A stretch of DNA of 35,919 bases from Occallatibacter sp. (GCA_031296165.1 JARLGF010000109.1:1-35919), one strand, 5' to 3'; shown: positions 9,434 to 16,538, counted from the stretch's first letter. Program-made: numbers and translations. Notes: generated from the letters alone by a model not told the origin.

Positions 9434-9763
9434 CATTCCCGATGCAAATATTACGGCCCTGGCCGTCGATGCAAGCGTTTTATGAGGCCGATTCCTGCCG
9501 GTGAGCAATACAAGGCATATTGTTTGTCCGCGCCGAATGAGACTATCCTGTATACAGGAACTGCCGCTGTGAGCAGAAGTGATCTGGCTCCGGCGCTGCT
9601 CCTACCCAGGGCAGTTGAGGCGGACATACACGGCCTGCCCTGTCTGCTTCAGAGCGCCGCTCGTGCGCCGCTGAAGAAATTCCGCCAAGCCGGAAGGGAC
9701 GCGTCTGTAACCTTGTACGGCAACTTGCAGATGAAACGTCCCGCCTTTAATCGGGAGATATCT
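9434..9763. other. Intergenic region with one long palindrome
   Basis: No convincing gene lies between the hcp terminator and the small ORF at 9764. An open frame runs upstream of 9764, but its candidate starts lack ribosome sites. The only distinct signal is the perfect 14-bp palindrome TCCTGTATACAGGA at 9546-9559. Confidence 0.5.
9546..9559. promoter_or_regulatory. Perfect 14-bp palindrome, candidate operator
   Basis: TCCTGTATACAGGA is a perfect dyad in an otherwise empty intergenic stretch. The core GTATAC is the kind of centre used by some GntR-family repressors, and CTG..CAG also recalls LexA boxes, though the spacing is too short for the E. coli type. No regulator gene is adjacent. The call rests on symmetry alone. 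Confidence 0.3.
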
Positions 9764-9955
9764 ATGGAAACCGCCAAATCCGACACCGCCATTTCAAACG
9801 ATGTGTTGCATCTTGGAAGCCAGAGCAAGCTTTCTCCGGAAGAAATCGCCAAGGCCCTCGCACATCACAACCGGCATCATGGAGGGAACGCAGTGCAAGC
9901 CGCCGCGGCCAATACTGGAGCCGGCAAAAAGAATAAAGCCTCGAAATCGAAATAG
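9764..9955 (+). CDS. Small hypothetical protein, 63 residues
   Basis: This short frame starts at an ATG preceded by GGGAG at about 9 bp and encodes METAKSDTAISNDV..., followed by a predicted helix SPEEIAKALAHHNRHHGG and an Ala/Lys/Ser-rich basic tail. It has no signal peptide or membrane segment. The His cluster (HHNRHH) and basic end could bind nucleic acid or metal, but that is speculation. A longer version starting at 9731 is possible. I do not recognise a family, and the gene may not be real; ribosome-site spacing and the hairpin just downstream are its main support. Confidence 0.45.
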   Translation: METAKSDTAISNDVLHLGSQSKLSPEEIAKALAHHNRHHGGNAVQAAAANTGAGKKNKASKSK

Positions 9956-9978
9956 ATCGGCCTGCCGTATTTGGTAAC

Positions 9979-10018
9979 TCGGATGTCATTGCCGAGCATC
10001 CTGAGCGATGACATCCGA
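9979..10018. terminator. Hairpin between convergent genes
   Basis: An 11-bp perfect stem, TCGGATGTCAT (9979-9989) and ATGACATCCGA (10008-10018), has an 18-nt loop. It lies between the plus-strand small ORF and the minus-strand DinB-like gene that end toward each other. It lacks T-runs. The loop text GAGCATCCTGAGCG resembles a dispersed intergenic repeat I recall from many genomes, so it may be a repeat remnant. Confidence 0.5.
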
Positions 10019-10041
10019 TGCCTCAGCCCGCGCACTGAGGT

Positions 10042-10533
10042 TCAACCGGCCGTAGAGGCCGCCAGCTTCTGCAACTGCCCCAGGTGGTTCAGGTCGTGGC
10101 CGGCCATGGTCTCCAAAATAGTGCTGAAGGTCATGGCGCCCCGCTCAGGGTGTGTCACGCGCCGGTTGAAAGCCTCCGGCAGGGCGCCGCGAATCAGAAG
10201 CAGGTTCCAGGCCCGCAGCGCGGAAAACACTTCCAGCGCCTGGGCGATGGAAATGCCGCTGTAGTTCATGGCCCACTTTTCCTGGTCGAAAGGCTGGATG
10301 GTGGGCGCATTCTCAGCCAGCGTCTGCCGCAGCCGGAACGCGAAAACCAGCTCACAGTCGGCCAGGTGACACACAATCTCCGCCGCGCTCCATTTTCCGG
10401 GAGCCGGCGGCGTCGAGGTCCTGTCCGCACCTATTGCTGCAATCAGCAAGCCCAGTTGCGCCGCAGTCGCTGCCAGAATCTCCTGCACCGGCCGCCCGGT
10501 CAGAAAGTGCTCATAAGGATTAAGTGCGCTCAT
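10042..10533 (-). CDS. DinB-like four-helix metal-binding protein
   Basis: This 163-residue protein belongs to the DinB/YfiT superfamily of four-helix bundles, several of which are metal-dependent thiol transferases or stress-induced proteins of unknown activity. Typical features are KWSAAEIVCHLADCE, with the first metal-ligand His at residue 56, and AGHDLNHLGQLQKL near the C terminus, with H146 and H150 as the other two ligands. The histidine triad is therefore intact and metal binding is plausible. A GGAGG site precedes the ATG at 10533. It lies 66 bp downstream of a minus-strand esterase gene and may be co-transcribed with it. The substrate is unknown. Confidence 0.85.
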   Translation of the reverse strand: MSALNPYEHFLTGRPVQEILAATAAQLGLLIAAIGADRTSTPPAPGKWSAAEIVCHLADCELVFAFRLRQTLAENAPTIQPFDQEKWAMNYSGISIAQALEVFSALRAWNLLLIRGALPEAFNRRVTHPERGAMTFSTILETMAGHDLNHLGQLQKLAASTAG

Positions 10534-10599
10534 AACGGCATCCTCCTTGCCGATCAGATTATCTTCATTGATTCATTTTCTATCGGAATTCCCTGTTCT

Positions 10600-11310
10600 T
10601 CAAAGATATTCCCGCACCATCCGCTCCCACGTGGGCCAGCCGTGCGAGTTCGGCGCGTCCCACACGTACAGCTTGTGCGGAATCCCTCGCTCGCTCATGA
10701 TCCGGTCCAGAGCCTGGTTCTGGCCCAGGCACTGATCGTCCCAGCCGGTGGCCAGCACGTAGGTGTTGCGGCGGAAACGATCCAGGTACCATGGGTCGCT
10801 CAGGTTGGGCAGGTAGTGTGTGGGCAGGTTGAAGTAGCAGTCCTGGTCGTAGTAGCCATGCAGAAAATTTGTCAGGTCAAAAGCGCCTGACAGCGACAGC
10901 ATTCCGGTAAAAATGTCGGGATGGCGCAGGGCGATGTTGGCCGCGTGATAGCCGCCGAAGCTGCATCCCAGCGCAACCAGCCGCGGATCGCGGTTCTTTG
11001 TCCGGACGAGCGGCGTTACCTCGCCGAGCACGTACTCCTCATACTGCAATTGGCGCGCAATGCGTTTGCGCGGCGGCACGTTCCTGTTGTACCAGCTCTC
11101 CATGTCCACCGAGTCCACACAGAAGAGCTGCACCTGGCCGGCGTCGATTTTGCCGGAGAGAGCGGCAACCATGCCCCGGTCTTCAAACTCGAAGAAGCGT
11201 CCGCCTGAGGTGGGGAAAACCACCACGGGCAGGCCCGCATGGCCAAAGACCAGCAGCTCCATCTCGCGGCCCAGGCGGCTGGAACGATCCCTGTGATACT
11301 CGCGAACCAT
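10600..11310 (-). CDS. Alpha/beta-hydrolase, esterase-D-like
   Basis: This 236-residue cytoplasmic protein is an alpha/beta hydrolase of the putative-esterase group (esterase D/enterochelin-esterase fold). The nucleophile elbow GCSFGGYHAAN places the catalytic serine at S117. The acid is probably D191 or D192 in ATGWDDQC, and the base is H223 in APNSHGWPTW. Early text such as VVVFPTSGGRFFEFEDRGM is typical of small stand-alone members that hydrolyse short acyl esters. There is no signal peptide. It is the first gene of a probable two-gene minus-strand unit with the DinB-like gene. The natural substrate cannot be told from sequence. Confidence 0.87.
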   Translation of the reverse strand: MVREYHRDRSSRLGREMELLVFGHAGLPVVVFPTSGGRFFEFEDRGMVAALSGKIDAGQVQLFCVDSVDMESWYNRNVPPRKRIARQLQYEEYVLGEVTPLVRTKNRDPRLVALGCSFGGYHAANIALRHPDIFTGMLSLSGAFDLTNFLHGYYDQDCYFNLPTHYLPNLSDPWYLDRFRRNTYVLATGWDDQCLGQNQALDRIMSERGIPHKLYVWDAPNSHGWPTWERMVREYL

Positions 11311-11687
11311 GCTTGTACCGCTCCGTGATCGGCTACCTCAAAGCATAATCCGCCCTGAAGGCCAGCAGGGCGCAGCGCGTCCGCCCGATATTGCGCTTTC
11401 TCGTCCGGGCGGGGTTGTCAATCCGCTAAAATTTAGATAGATGAAGGTCTTCCGGCAGCCGAACAGCCTCTAAACTTGCCCCGAACCCCCTTTTCAGCGA
11501 TACTTAGGTGTTGTGTCTTGCGCGGCTGGGCACTCTTGTCCGGCCCTTTTATTGGTGGGGCGAGCTTGAACCGGAAAGCCGCCGGCCGGAAAACCCGCTT
11601 AAGATCGGGGTACCTGCGGACAGATCTTCGTCCGTGGGGTGATAAGACAGCAACAGAGCACTGGATTTTGAAAGGAACCGTATAGCC
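11311..11687. other. Upstream region of the rpsP cluster
   Basis: This 377-bp stretch separates the divergent esterase and rpsP genes and holds no convincing gene. It contains a 7-bp hairpin, CGCCCTG/CAGGGCG (11351-11372), and an AT-rich island GCTAAAATTTAGATAG near 11425-11440 preceded by TTGTCA (11415), the most promoter-like spot seen, although the spacing is not ideal. The long distance from there to rpsP leaves about 250 nt of possible leader, which could hold ribosomal-protein leader structure. I could not fold it reliably. Confidence 0.45.
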
Positions 11688-11954
11688 GTGGTGATGATTC
11701 GTCTGGCGCGCTTTGGCGCCCGCAAGCAGCCCTACTACCGTATCGTGGCCATCGAGAAGGACCGCGCCCGCAATGGCCGCTCCATCGAGGTCGTCGGCAC
11801 CTACAACCCCCGCACCAACCCCGCCACCGTGGACCTGAAGCACGAGCGCATCGCCTACTGGCGCAGCGTGGGCGCACAGTTCTCCCCCAGGGTTGAAAAG
11901 CTGGTGGCCGCGCATCCGGCGCCGGTTCCCGCTGCGGAGCCTGCAGCCGCCTAA
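11688..11954 (+). CDS. rpsP: 30S ribosomal protein bS16
   Basis: This 88-residue protein is bS16, a small-subunit protein needed for 30S assembly. The N terminus MVMIRLARFGARKQPYYRIV and the segment DGRS-like NGRSIEVVGTYNPRTNP are diagnostic, as is IAYWRSVGAQFSPRVEKLV. A GTG start at 11688 fits the family's MVMIRLAR start and an AAAGGA site 11 bp upstream; the alternative ATG at 11694 is farther away. The short C-terminal extension is Pro/Ala-rich. It opens the conserved translation cluster that continues with khpA and rimM. Confidence 0.97.
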   Translation: MVMIRLARFGARKQPYYRIVAIEKDRARNGRSIEVVGTYNPRTNPATVDLKHERIAYWRSVGAQFSPRVEKLVAAHPAPVPAAEPAAA

Positions 11955-11976
11955 CCTTTTTCCTCTTCCAGGGCGC

Positions 11977-12013
11977 AGTGTGCGCAGGCCTAACCGCCGG
12001 CGCGCACACTTTT
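11977..12013 (+). terminator. Hairpin with short T-run between rpsP and khpA
   Basis: AGTGTGCGC (11977-11985) and GCGCACACT (12002-12010) form a 9-bp stem ending in TTTT. It lies in the 144-bp gap between two genes that normally share an operon, so it could be a partial terminator adjusting khpA-rimM levels relative to the ribosomal protein. Confidence 0.55.
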
Positions 12014-12098
12014 GCTGACGGCGATGGGTGTGTGCTGATACTATTCGCGCACAGATTCCTTTTGCTAATTTCTGGACGCATCCGGTCAGAGGACGTGT

Positions 12099-12377
12099 AT
12101 GACCCAAAACGAAATGGTCACATCAATCTCCGTAGCAGAGCTGGTCCGCGAGATTGCCCAGGCCCTGGTGGATGAACCAACGGCCGTCGATGTGCAATCC
12201 GTGAGCCGCGAAGACAACACGGTTCTCAAGCTCAAGGTTGCACCGCAGGACGTGGGCAAGGTGATCGGCAAACAGGGGCGCACCGCGCGCTCCGTGCGCA
12301 CCATTCTGGGCGCCGTCAGCATGAAGCTGCACCACCGCTACACGCTCGACATCCTGGAAGAAGACGACGAACTCTAG
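12099..12377 (+). CDS. khpA: KH-domain RNA-binding protein KhpA
   Basis: This 92-residue protein is a single-KH-domain RNA binder of the KhpA (YlqC) family, which in other bacteria pairs with KhpB/Jag and affects sRNA function and cell shape. The GxxG loop is clear in DVGKVIGKQGRTARSVRTIL, the segment that grips single-stranded RNA. The N-terminal half (VAELVREIAQALVDEP) matches the family. The C-terminal end is acidic (EEDDEL). The position between rpsP and rimM is the usual one for khpA across Gram-positives, acidobacteria and others. It is followed by rimM after 42 bp. Confidence 0.93.
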   Translation: MTQNEMVTSISVAELVREIAQALVDEPTAVDVQSVSREDNTVLKLKVAPQDVGKVIGKQGRTARSVRTILGAVSMKLHHRYTLDILEEDDEL

Positions 12378-12419
12378 GATGCCTGCCGCCCATGCGTCCG
12401 GTGCACCCCGGAGACGGCA

Positions 12420-13061
12420 ATGACCGCGCCGGAACAGGCTGGGCAAGCCACGCAAACGGGGCAAACCGCGCCATCTCAACAAGCAGCGCAGCCGGAATCA
12501 TGGGTCTGGCTGGCCCGTATCCGCCGTCCCCAAGGCCGCAAAGGCGAAGTCTTCGCCGACATCCTCACCGATTTCCCTGAAAAATTTGCCGACCGCCGAC
12601 AGCTCTGCCTGCTGGCAGGCGACACACCGGGCGCAGCCCCTCGCCCTGCCGCCGTTCCACGCGAAGTCGAACTCATCGCCCACTGGCTGCACAAGGGCGG
12701 CATTGTCCTGCATTTTTCCGGAATCGACTCCATTACCGCCGCCGAAACGCTCGCCGGCCTGATCGTGGCCATTCCCAGCACGCAGCGGGCCGCGCTTGCC
12801 GAAGACGAGGTTTACATCGCCGACCTGATCGGCTGCACGCTGGTGGATGTGGCCGGCACCGAGCCCGCGCTCATCGGAGAGATTGAAGAAGTGGACCGCG
12901 CGGCCGGCCCGGTCGCCCTGCTTGTGGTGAAGGGAGCGGCTGGAGAAATCCTGATCCCCTTTGCCAAGAGCTATTTGCGCCGCATTGACCTGGCCGCCAA
13001 GCGGGTGGAAATGGCCCTGCCTGAAGGCCTCGTCGACCTGAACGCGCCGGGAAAAGCGTAG
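12420..13061 (+). CDS. rimM: Ribosome maturation factor RimM
   Basis: This 213-residue protein is RimM, which binds uS19 and helps mature the head of the 30S subunit. The N-terminal RimM domain starts at about residue 27 (WVWLARIRRPQGRKGEVFADILTD cut at its core: GRKGEV), and the C-terminal PRC-barrel contains YIADLIGCTLVD and ILIPFAKSYLRRID, the family's hallmark ending. The first ~25 residues are a Gln/Ala/Thr-rich extension that is not part of the domain. It lies between khpA and, normally, trmD; here two reverse-strand genes are inserted before trmD. Confidence 0.94.
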   Translation: MTAPEQAGQATQTGQTAPSQQAAQPESWVWLARIRRPQGRKGEVFADILTDFPEKFADRRQLCLLAGDTPGAAPRPAAVPREVELIAHWLHKGGIVLHFSGIDSITAAETLAGLIVAIPSTQRAALAEDEVYIADLIGCTLVDVAGTEPALIGEIEEVDRAAGPVALLVVKGAAGEILIPFAKSYLRRIDLAAKRVEMALPEGLVDLNAPGKA

Positions 13062-13075
13062 ACCCCAAAACCCCC

Positions 13076-13672
13076 TTATTGAAAGGCCAGCGGCTTCCAT
13101 GCGCCGTCCTGTTTCATCGCCAGTTGCAGCGGCCGCGGCGGGCCTTGCGGCGGCACCGTCACCTCAATCCAAAGCTCCTGGCCCGGCTGCAGGCGCGAAG
13201 GATCGGTGGCATGTTCCGCAATATAGAAATCGACCGGGGCAGCCAGGCGCAGGTTCTGGCAGGACGTGCCCGGCACACCCTCGACCATCACCCCTGAAGG
13301 CCGGCTGTCGGAGTCGGGAATCCGGATCGCCTCCAGCTTGTTGTTCACCACCTTGAGCTGCGCGGGAAACCGGACAACTTGCGGCGCATGAATCGAATAC
13401 AGCGTTCCCACCGGCACGCCTTCCAGATTCCTTGGCATGGCGGCTTCCCTGGCGGAGGGAAGCGTGCTTTGGCAGCCGTCCACGGTCAATTGCAGGCTCA
13501 GGTAGCGGCCGCGCATGAGCATTTCCGGGTCGTACGCCGAGGCCCGGGTCCAAACCCGCGGGCAGGCCAGGCGCTGGTAAAGGTATTTGGCAGCGATGGA
13601 CGAGACCAGCGCCAACTGAATCACCAGCAGGGCAACGGAAGCTCCGGAGAGTGTGATTCTGGCGAGCTTCAT
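13076..13672 (-). CDS. GDYXXLXY-family membrane-anchored protein
   Basis: This 198-residue protein has one N-terminal membrane helix (residues ~7-28) and an exported domain that matches the GDYXXLXY family, named after a motif seen here in variant form as GRYLSLQL (residues 55-62). The function of the family is unknown, but members are commonly encoded next to DUF2157 membrane proteins, exactly as here. The ATG at 13672 overlaps the stop codon of the upstream DUF2157 gene (ATGA), implying translational coupling and probably a two-protein envelope complex. Two cysteines (in ACPRVW and TSCQNL) might form a disulfide. It is convergent with rimM, leaving 14 bp between stops. Confidence 0.78.
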   Translation of the reverse strand: MKLARITLSGASVALLVIQLALVSSIAAKYLYQRLACPRVWTRASAYDPEMLMRGRYLSLQLTVDGCQSTLPSAREAAMPRNLEGVPVGTLYSIHAPQVVRFPAQLKVVNNKLEAIRIPDSDSRPSGVMVEGVPGTSCQNLRLAAPVDFYIAEHATDPSRLQPGQELWIEVTVPPQGPPRPLQLAMKQDGAWKPLAFQ

Positions 13673-14871
13673 TGGGCCTCCTTGGGGGCGAGAGCTGCGG
13701 AATCCATGCGGACCATCAAACGGCGGCGGGCTTTTTCCAGGGCCCATCCGCCGGCCAGGAAGAGAACGCCCAGCACGATCAGGCCCAGGGAGCGGCCCAG
13801 CTTGTCGAAAATGTCACTGAAGTAAAACCAGCTGACGGCGATGGCAAAACCCACAATGCCCAGGTTGACCAGTGCGTGGCTGGCCTGGCGCACGCCCCAC
13901 CAGATGAGGAAGACGGTGAAGGCCGCCACCAGCGCGTGGGCCAGCAGATTAGGCACGACGTAGGTAAAGGAGTTGTGGATGGCGCCGTAGTCTAAGTGCT
14001 GCGTGCGGAGGCTGACGCACCAGGGCAGCACAATGGAAAGGGCAATCGCGACAACAACAGGCAACTGGCTCTTGCGCCACCGGAAAAGCGAAAACATCAG
14101 AGGCAACGCGGCAATATCGATCCATCCCCAGACGCGGAGATGGAAGGGCAGAAACGTCTGACTCGCCGACCAGGAGCGCCAGCTTTCCAGCGTCATGGCG
14201 ATCCCGATGAGCGCGGCAATGGCTGCTACTGCGAACAGGACGCCTTGCGCAATGCGGTGTTTGGAGCCGAGAAAAATCGTCAGATAAAGTACCGCCCAGG
14301 CAATCAGGAACCGGCCCAGGTAGACGCCGGCGCCGATGTGGCCCTGCGCGGCGAAAGAAAACTCGCAGACGATCCAGGCCGGGAACAGCAGCAGCGTCAG
14401 AATCTCCTGCGCCTCGTCGCGCAGCAGAATCCATCCGGCCAGCGCGGCAAAGGCCCAGAGCAGGATGGCAGCCGGCCAGTGCTCCTGAATGTTGAAGATC
14501 TGGCCCACCAGCCCGATGGCCGCGCCGGTGGAGATGGTTCCCACGGCGTGCAGCGCGGTGGAGAGCCCGTGAAAGCGCGGCCGCGCGCAGGCTCCCGCCA
14601 GGTGAAACACCGTCACCATGGCAAGAACCAGGGCATAGCGCCAGCCGGGGCCGAACCGCTCCCAATGGGCCGAGACAAACAGCACCACGCCGCAGGCCAG
14701 CAAAATGGCCCCCAGAATGAGCGCGACCTTGCCCTGCCAGCCCATGCGTGCCCCCGCTGGGCCGGCAGGGCCGGTCTGTTGCGACTCGTAGGCGCGGATG
14801 CGTTCGGCAGCTTCCGCATCCAGGACGCCGGCCGATTGCCAGCGGTTTAGCAGAGGTTCCAAGTCAGCCAT
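13669..14871 (-). CDS. DUF2157 polytopic membrane protein
   Basis: This 400-residue protein begins with a soluble segment (MADLEPLLNRWQSAGVLDAEAAERIRAYE) typical of DUF2157, followed by about ten hydrophobic helices (for example VALILGAILLACGVVLFVSA). I chose the ATG at 14871 because the DUF2157 domain starts there; the frame is open farther upstream but runs into a palindromic repeat. It is an inner-membrane protein of unknown function. It is coupled by an ATGA overlap to the GDYXXLXY gene and divergent from trmD, with the nested palindrome at 14880-14989 between them. Confidence 0.85.
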   Translation of the reverse strand: MADLEPLLNRWQSAGVLDAEAAERIRAYESQQTGPAGPAGARMGWQGKVALILGAILLACGVVLFVSAHWERFGPGWRYALVLAMVTVFHLAGACARPRFHGLSTALHAVGTISTGAAIGLVGQIFNIQEHWPAAILLWAFAALAGWILLRDEAQEILTLLLFPAWIVCEFSFAAQGHIGAGVYLGRFLIAWAVLYLTIFLGSKHRIAQGVLFAVAAIAALIGIAMTLESWRSWSASQTFLPFHLRVWGWIDIAALPLMFSLFRWRKSQLPVVVAIALSIVLPWCVSLRTQHLDYGAIHNSFTYVVPNLLAHALVAAFTVFLIWWGVRQASHALVNLGIVGFAIAVSWFYFSDIFDKLGRSLGLIVLGVLFLAGGWALEKARRRLMVRMDSAALAPKEAQ

Positions 14872-14879
14872 GGCAGTAG

Positions 14880-14989
14880 AGCAGTTCTCCAGTTTCTGTA
14901 GCATGACCAGCCTGGTAGAAGGTGGCTTTTTCTTAAGGAAAAAGCCACTACACGGCATGGTTTCACCCTAATGCAACTGGAGAACTGCT
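14880..14989. repeat. Nested palindromic element, copy 2
   Basis: This 110-bp element occupies most of the divergent DUF2157/trmD upstream region. Its outer arms are AGCAGTTCTCCAGTT (14880-14894) and the perfect complement at 14975-14989. The inner hairpin is GTGGCTTTTT (14922-14931) and AAAAAGCCAC (14939-14948) with loop CTTAAGG. Its left end lies 9 bp from the DUF2157 start codon, so it must be transcribed in, or overlap, that gene's leader. Confidence 0.9.
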
Positions 14990-15057
14990 ATTGGCTGACA
15001 TTAAAGCACATCCCGCGGCGCCTCATACGGAAACCTGTGCCGTTATCATCAGTGTGT

Positions 15058-15972
15058 ATGCAATTCGACATTGTCACTATCTTTCCCGGCTTTTTTACCA
15101 GCTTCTTTGAGAACGGCATTCTGCGCCGGGCTCTGGCCGAGGGACTGGTGACCGTAGACGTGCACGACCTGCGCGCGTTTACCCACGACCGCCACCGCAC
15201 CGTGGACGACCGCCCGTTTGGCGGCGGCGAGGGCATGGTGCTGAAACCCGCGCCCCTGGCCGAGGCCCTGGCCTCGCTGGGCATTGCGCCCAAAGCCGAG
15301 CGTCTGAATCAGGGCACGACTTCAGCCGTGCCGCAAGAGCTTCAAGAAGAAGGAGGGGCTTTAGCCCCTGAGGGAATGCCCGCCGGCAATCCTGCGCCTT
15401 CGCCCCGGGACCGCGTCATACTTCTCTCCGCGCAGGGCAGGCCGTTTACCCAGGCCATGGCGCGGGAACTGGCGGCTATGGACCGCGTGGTGCTGCTCTG
15501 CGGCCGCTATGAGGGCGTGGACGAGCGCATCAACGAGATCTACTGCGACTTTGAACTATCCATCGGCGACTACGTGCTGAGCGGAGGCGAACTGGCCGCC
15601 GCCGTGGTGGTGGATGCCGTCATGCGCCTCCTGCCCGGCGTGCTGGGCAACGAGGCGTCCAGCGAGTTTGAAAGCTTTGGCGTGGCCGATGCGGAGATCG
15701 ACACCGACGTGGTGGGCGTTCCCCGCTCGCAGTACGGAGCCGGAGGCCTGCTGGACTACCCCCATTACACCCGGCCCGCGGAGTTTGCCGGCGCCCGCGT
15801 CCCGGAGACTCTGCTCAACGGCGACCACCACGGGATTCGCCTCTGGCGCCGCGAGCAGCAGTTGCGCAAGACCCTGGCCAACCGCCCGGACCTGCTGGAA
15901 CATGCAGCCCTGAGCAAAGAGGACCGCAAGCTGCTGGACGCGATCAGGCAGGAAACGGAAAACAGGGAATAG
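15058..15972 (+). CDS. trmD: tRNA (guanine-N1)-methyltransferase with internal insertion
   Basis: This 304-residue protein is TrmD, which methylates G37 of tRNAs using S-adenosylmethionine to prevent frameshifting. Conserved parts are MQFDIVTIFPGFF, DDRPFGGGEGMV, the knot motifs LLCGRYEGVDERI and SIGDYVLSGGELAA, and YPHYTRP. It is longer than the usual ~240-260 residues. Residues ~84-117 form an inserted Gln/Glu/Pro-rich loop whose DNA holds two perfect hairpins, and a second longer loop follows ESFG (about 207-228). At the position of the catalytic Asp (D169 in E. coli, motif EDSF) the protein shows FESF (E205). The ATG at 15058 is set by the conserved N terminus. Confidence 0.94.
   Translation: MQFDIVTIFPGFFTSFFENGILRRALAEGLVTVDVHDLRAFTHDRHRTVDDRPFGGGEGMVLKPAPLAEALASLGIAPKAERLNQGTTSAVPQELQEEGGALAPEGMPAGNPAPSPRDRVILLSAQGRPFTQAMARELAAMDRVVLLCGRYEGVDERINEIYCDFELSIGDYVLSGGELAAAVVVDAVMRLLPGVLGNEASSEFESFGVADAEIDTDVVGVPRSQYGAGGLLDYPHYTRPAEFAGARVPETLLNGDHHGIRLWRREQQLRKTLANRPDLLEHAALSKEDRKLLDAIRQETENRE
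15313..15369. repeat. Two-hairpin repeat embedded in trmD
   Basis: GGCACG (15313-15318) pairs with CGTGCC (15327-15332), and AGGGGCT (15354-15360) pairs perfectly with AGCCCCT (15363-15369) around a 2-nt loop. The two hairpins are 21 bp apart. This layout resembles a dispersed intergenic repeat I recall from acidobacterial genomes, but here it is translated in frame as part of the extra loop of TrmD. Confidence 0.65.
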
Positions 15973-16003
15973 GGACAAAGGGACTAAGGGACTAAGGGAC
16001 TGG
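15972..16003. repeat. 8-bp tandem repeat, four units
   Basis: Four head-to-tail octamers GGGACAAA, GGGACTAA, GGGACTAA and GGGACTGG start at the last base of the trmD stop codon. They fill part of the gap before the convergent DinB-like gene. They could be a simple-sequence expansion prone to slippage. Confidence 0.75.
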
Positions 16004-16070
16004 GGAATTGTGCTCCCCTGCCCTTGTCTCGTCTTTTGCGGAAAGGCAGGGAAACAGTCGAGCGGCATCT

Positions 16071-16538
16071 TTAAAACGGCTTCACCGGGGCTGGCTGATC
16101 CGCGCTCACCTGGCCCGCCGCGATAGCAGCTACATAAAAATTCTCACCGCGCGTGGGGCTGCCGGCCAGCCGGCGCAGCATGGCAAGCTGGCCCACATGC
16201 GTCAGCGCGTCAGCCACCGGCCCTTGCAGCAATCTCTCAACCGGAGCCTCAACCGGCTGGCCGGAGGCCAGAAATGCGTCAAACGCCCCCAGCGAGGCGA
16301 AAAAACGCTTTTGCGCCTCAGGCCAGGGCAGCGGCTGGGAGTTCTGCCAGCGTGGATTTCCGGCAGCCATGCTGAGCGACCAGTCGAACAGGTCGCCCAT
16401 GTGGGCCAGGATTTGCGCGGGTTGGCGGCCCGCACCATCAAAAGCCGCAAAGTTCTCAGGCGCGTTTTCCAGGGCACGGGCGGCACGGTAAGCCAGAGCG
16501 GCCAGCGTATGACGCAGCAGTTCGCGTTTCTCGTCCAT
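16071..16538 (-). CDS. DinB-like protein
   Basis: This 155-residue protein is a second member of the DinB/YfiT-like four-helix family in the window. It shows PAQILAHMGDLFDWSLS (first His ligand near residue 46) and ADALTHVGQLAMLRRLAGSP near residue 115, matching the two histidine-bearing helices; the usual third His, four residues from the second, is replaced, so the metal site may be incomplete. There is no signal peptide. It lies on the minus strand between trmD and a secreted-protein gene, interrupting the plus-strand translation cluster. Its function is unknown. Confidence 0.75.
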   Translation of the reverse strand: MDEKRELLRHTLAALAYRAARALENAPENFAAFDGAGRQPAQILAHMGDLFDWSLSMAAGNPRWQNSQPLPWPEAQKRFFASLGAFDAFLASGQPVEAPVERLLQGPVADALTHVGQLAMLRRLAGSPTRGENFYVAAIAAGQVSADQPAPVKPF

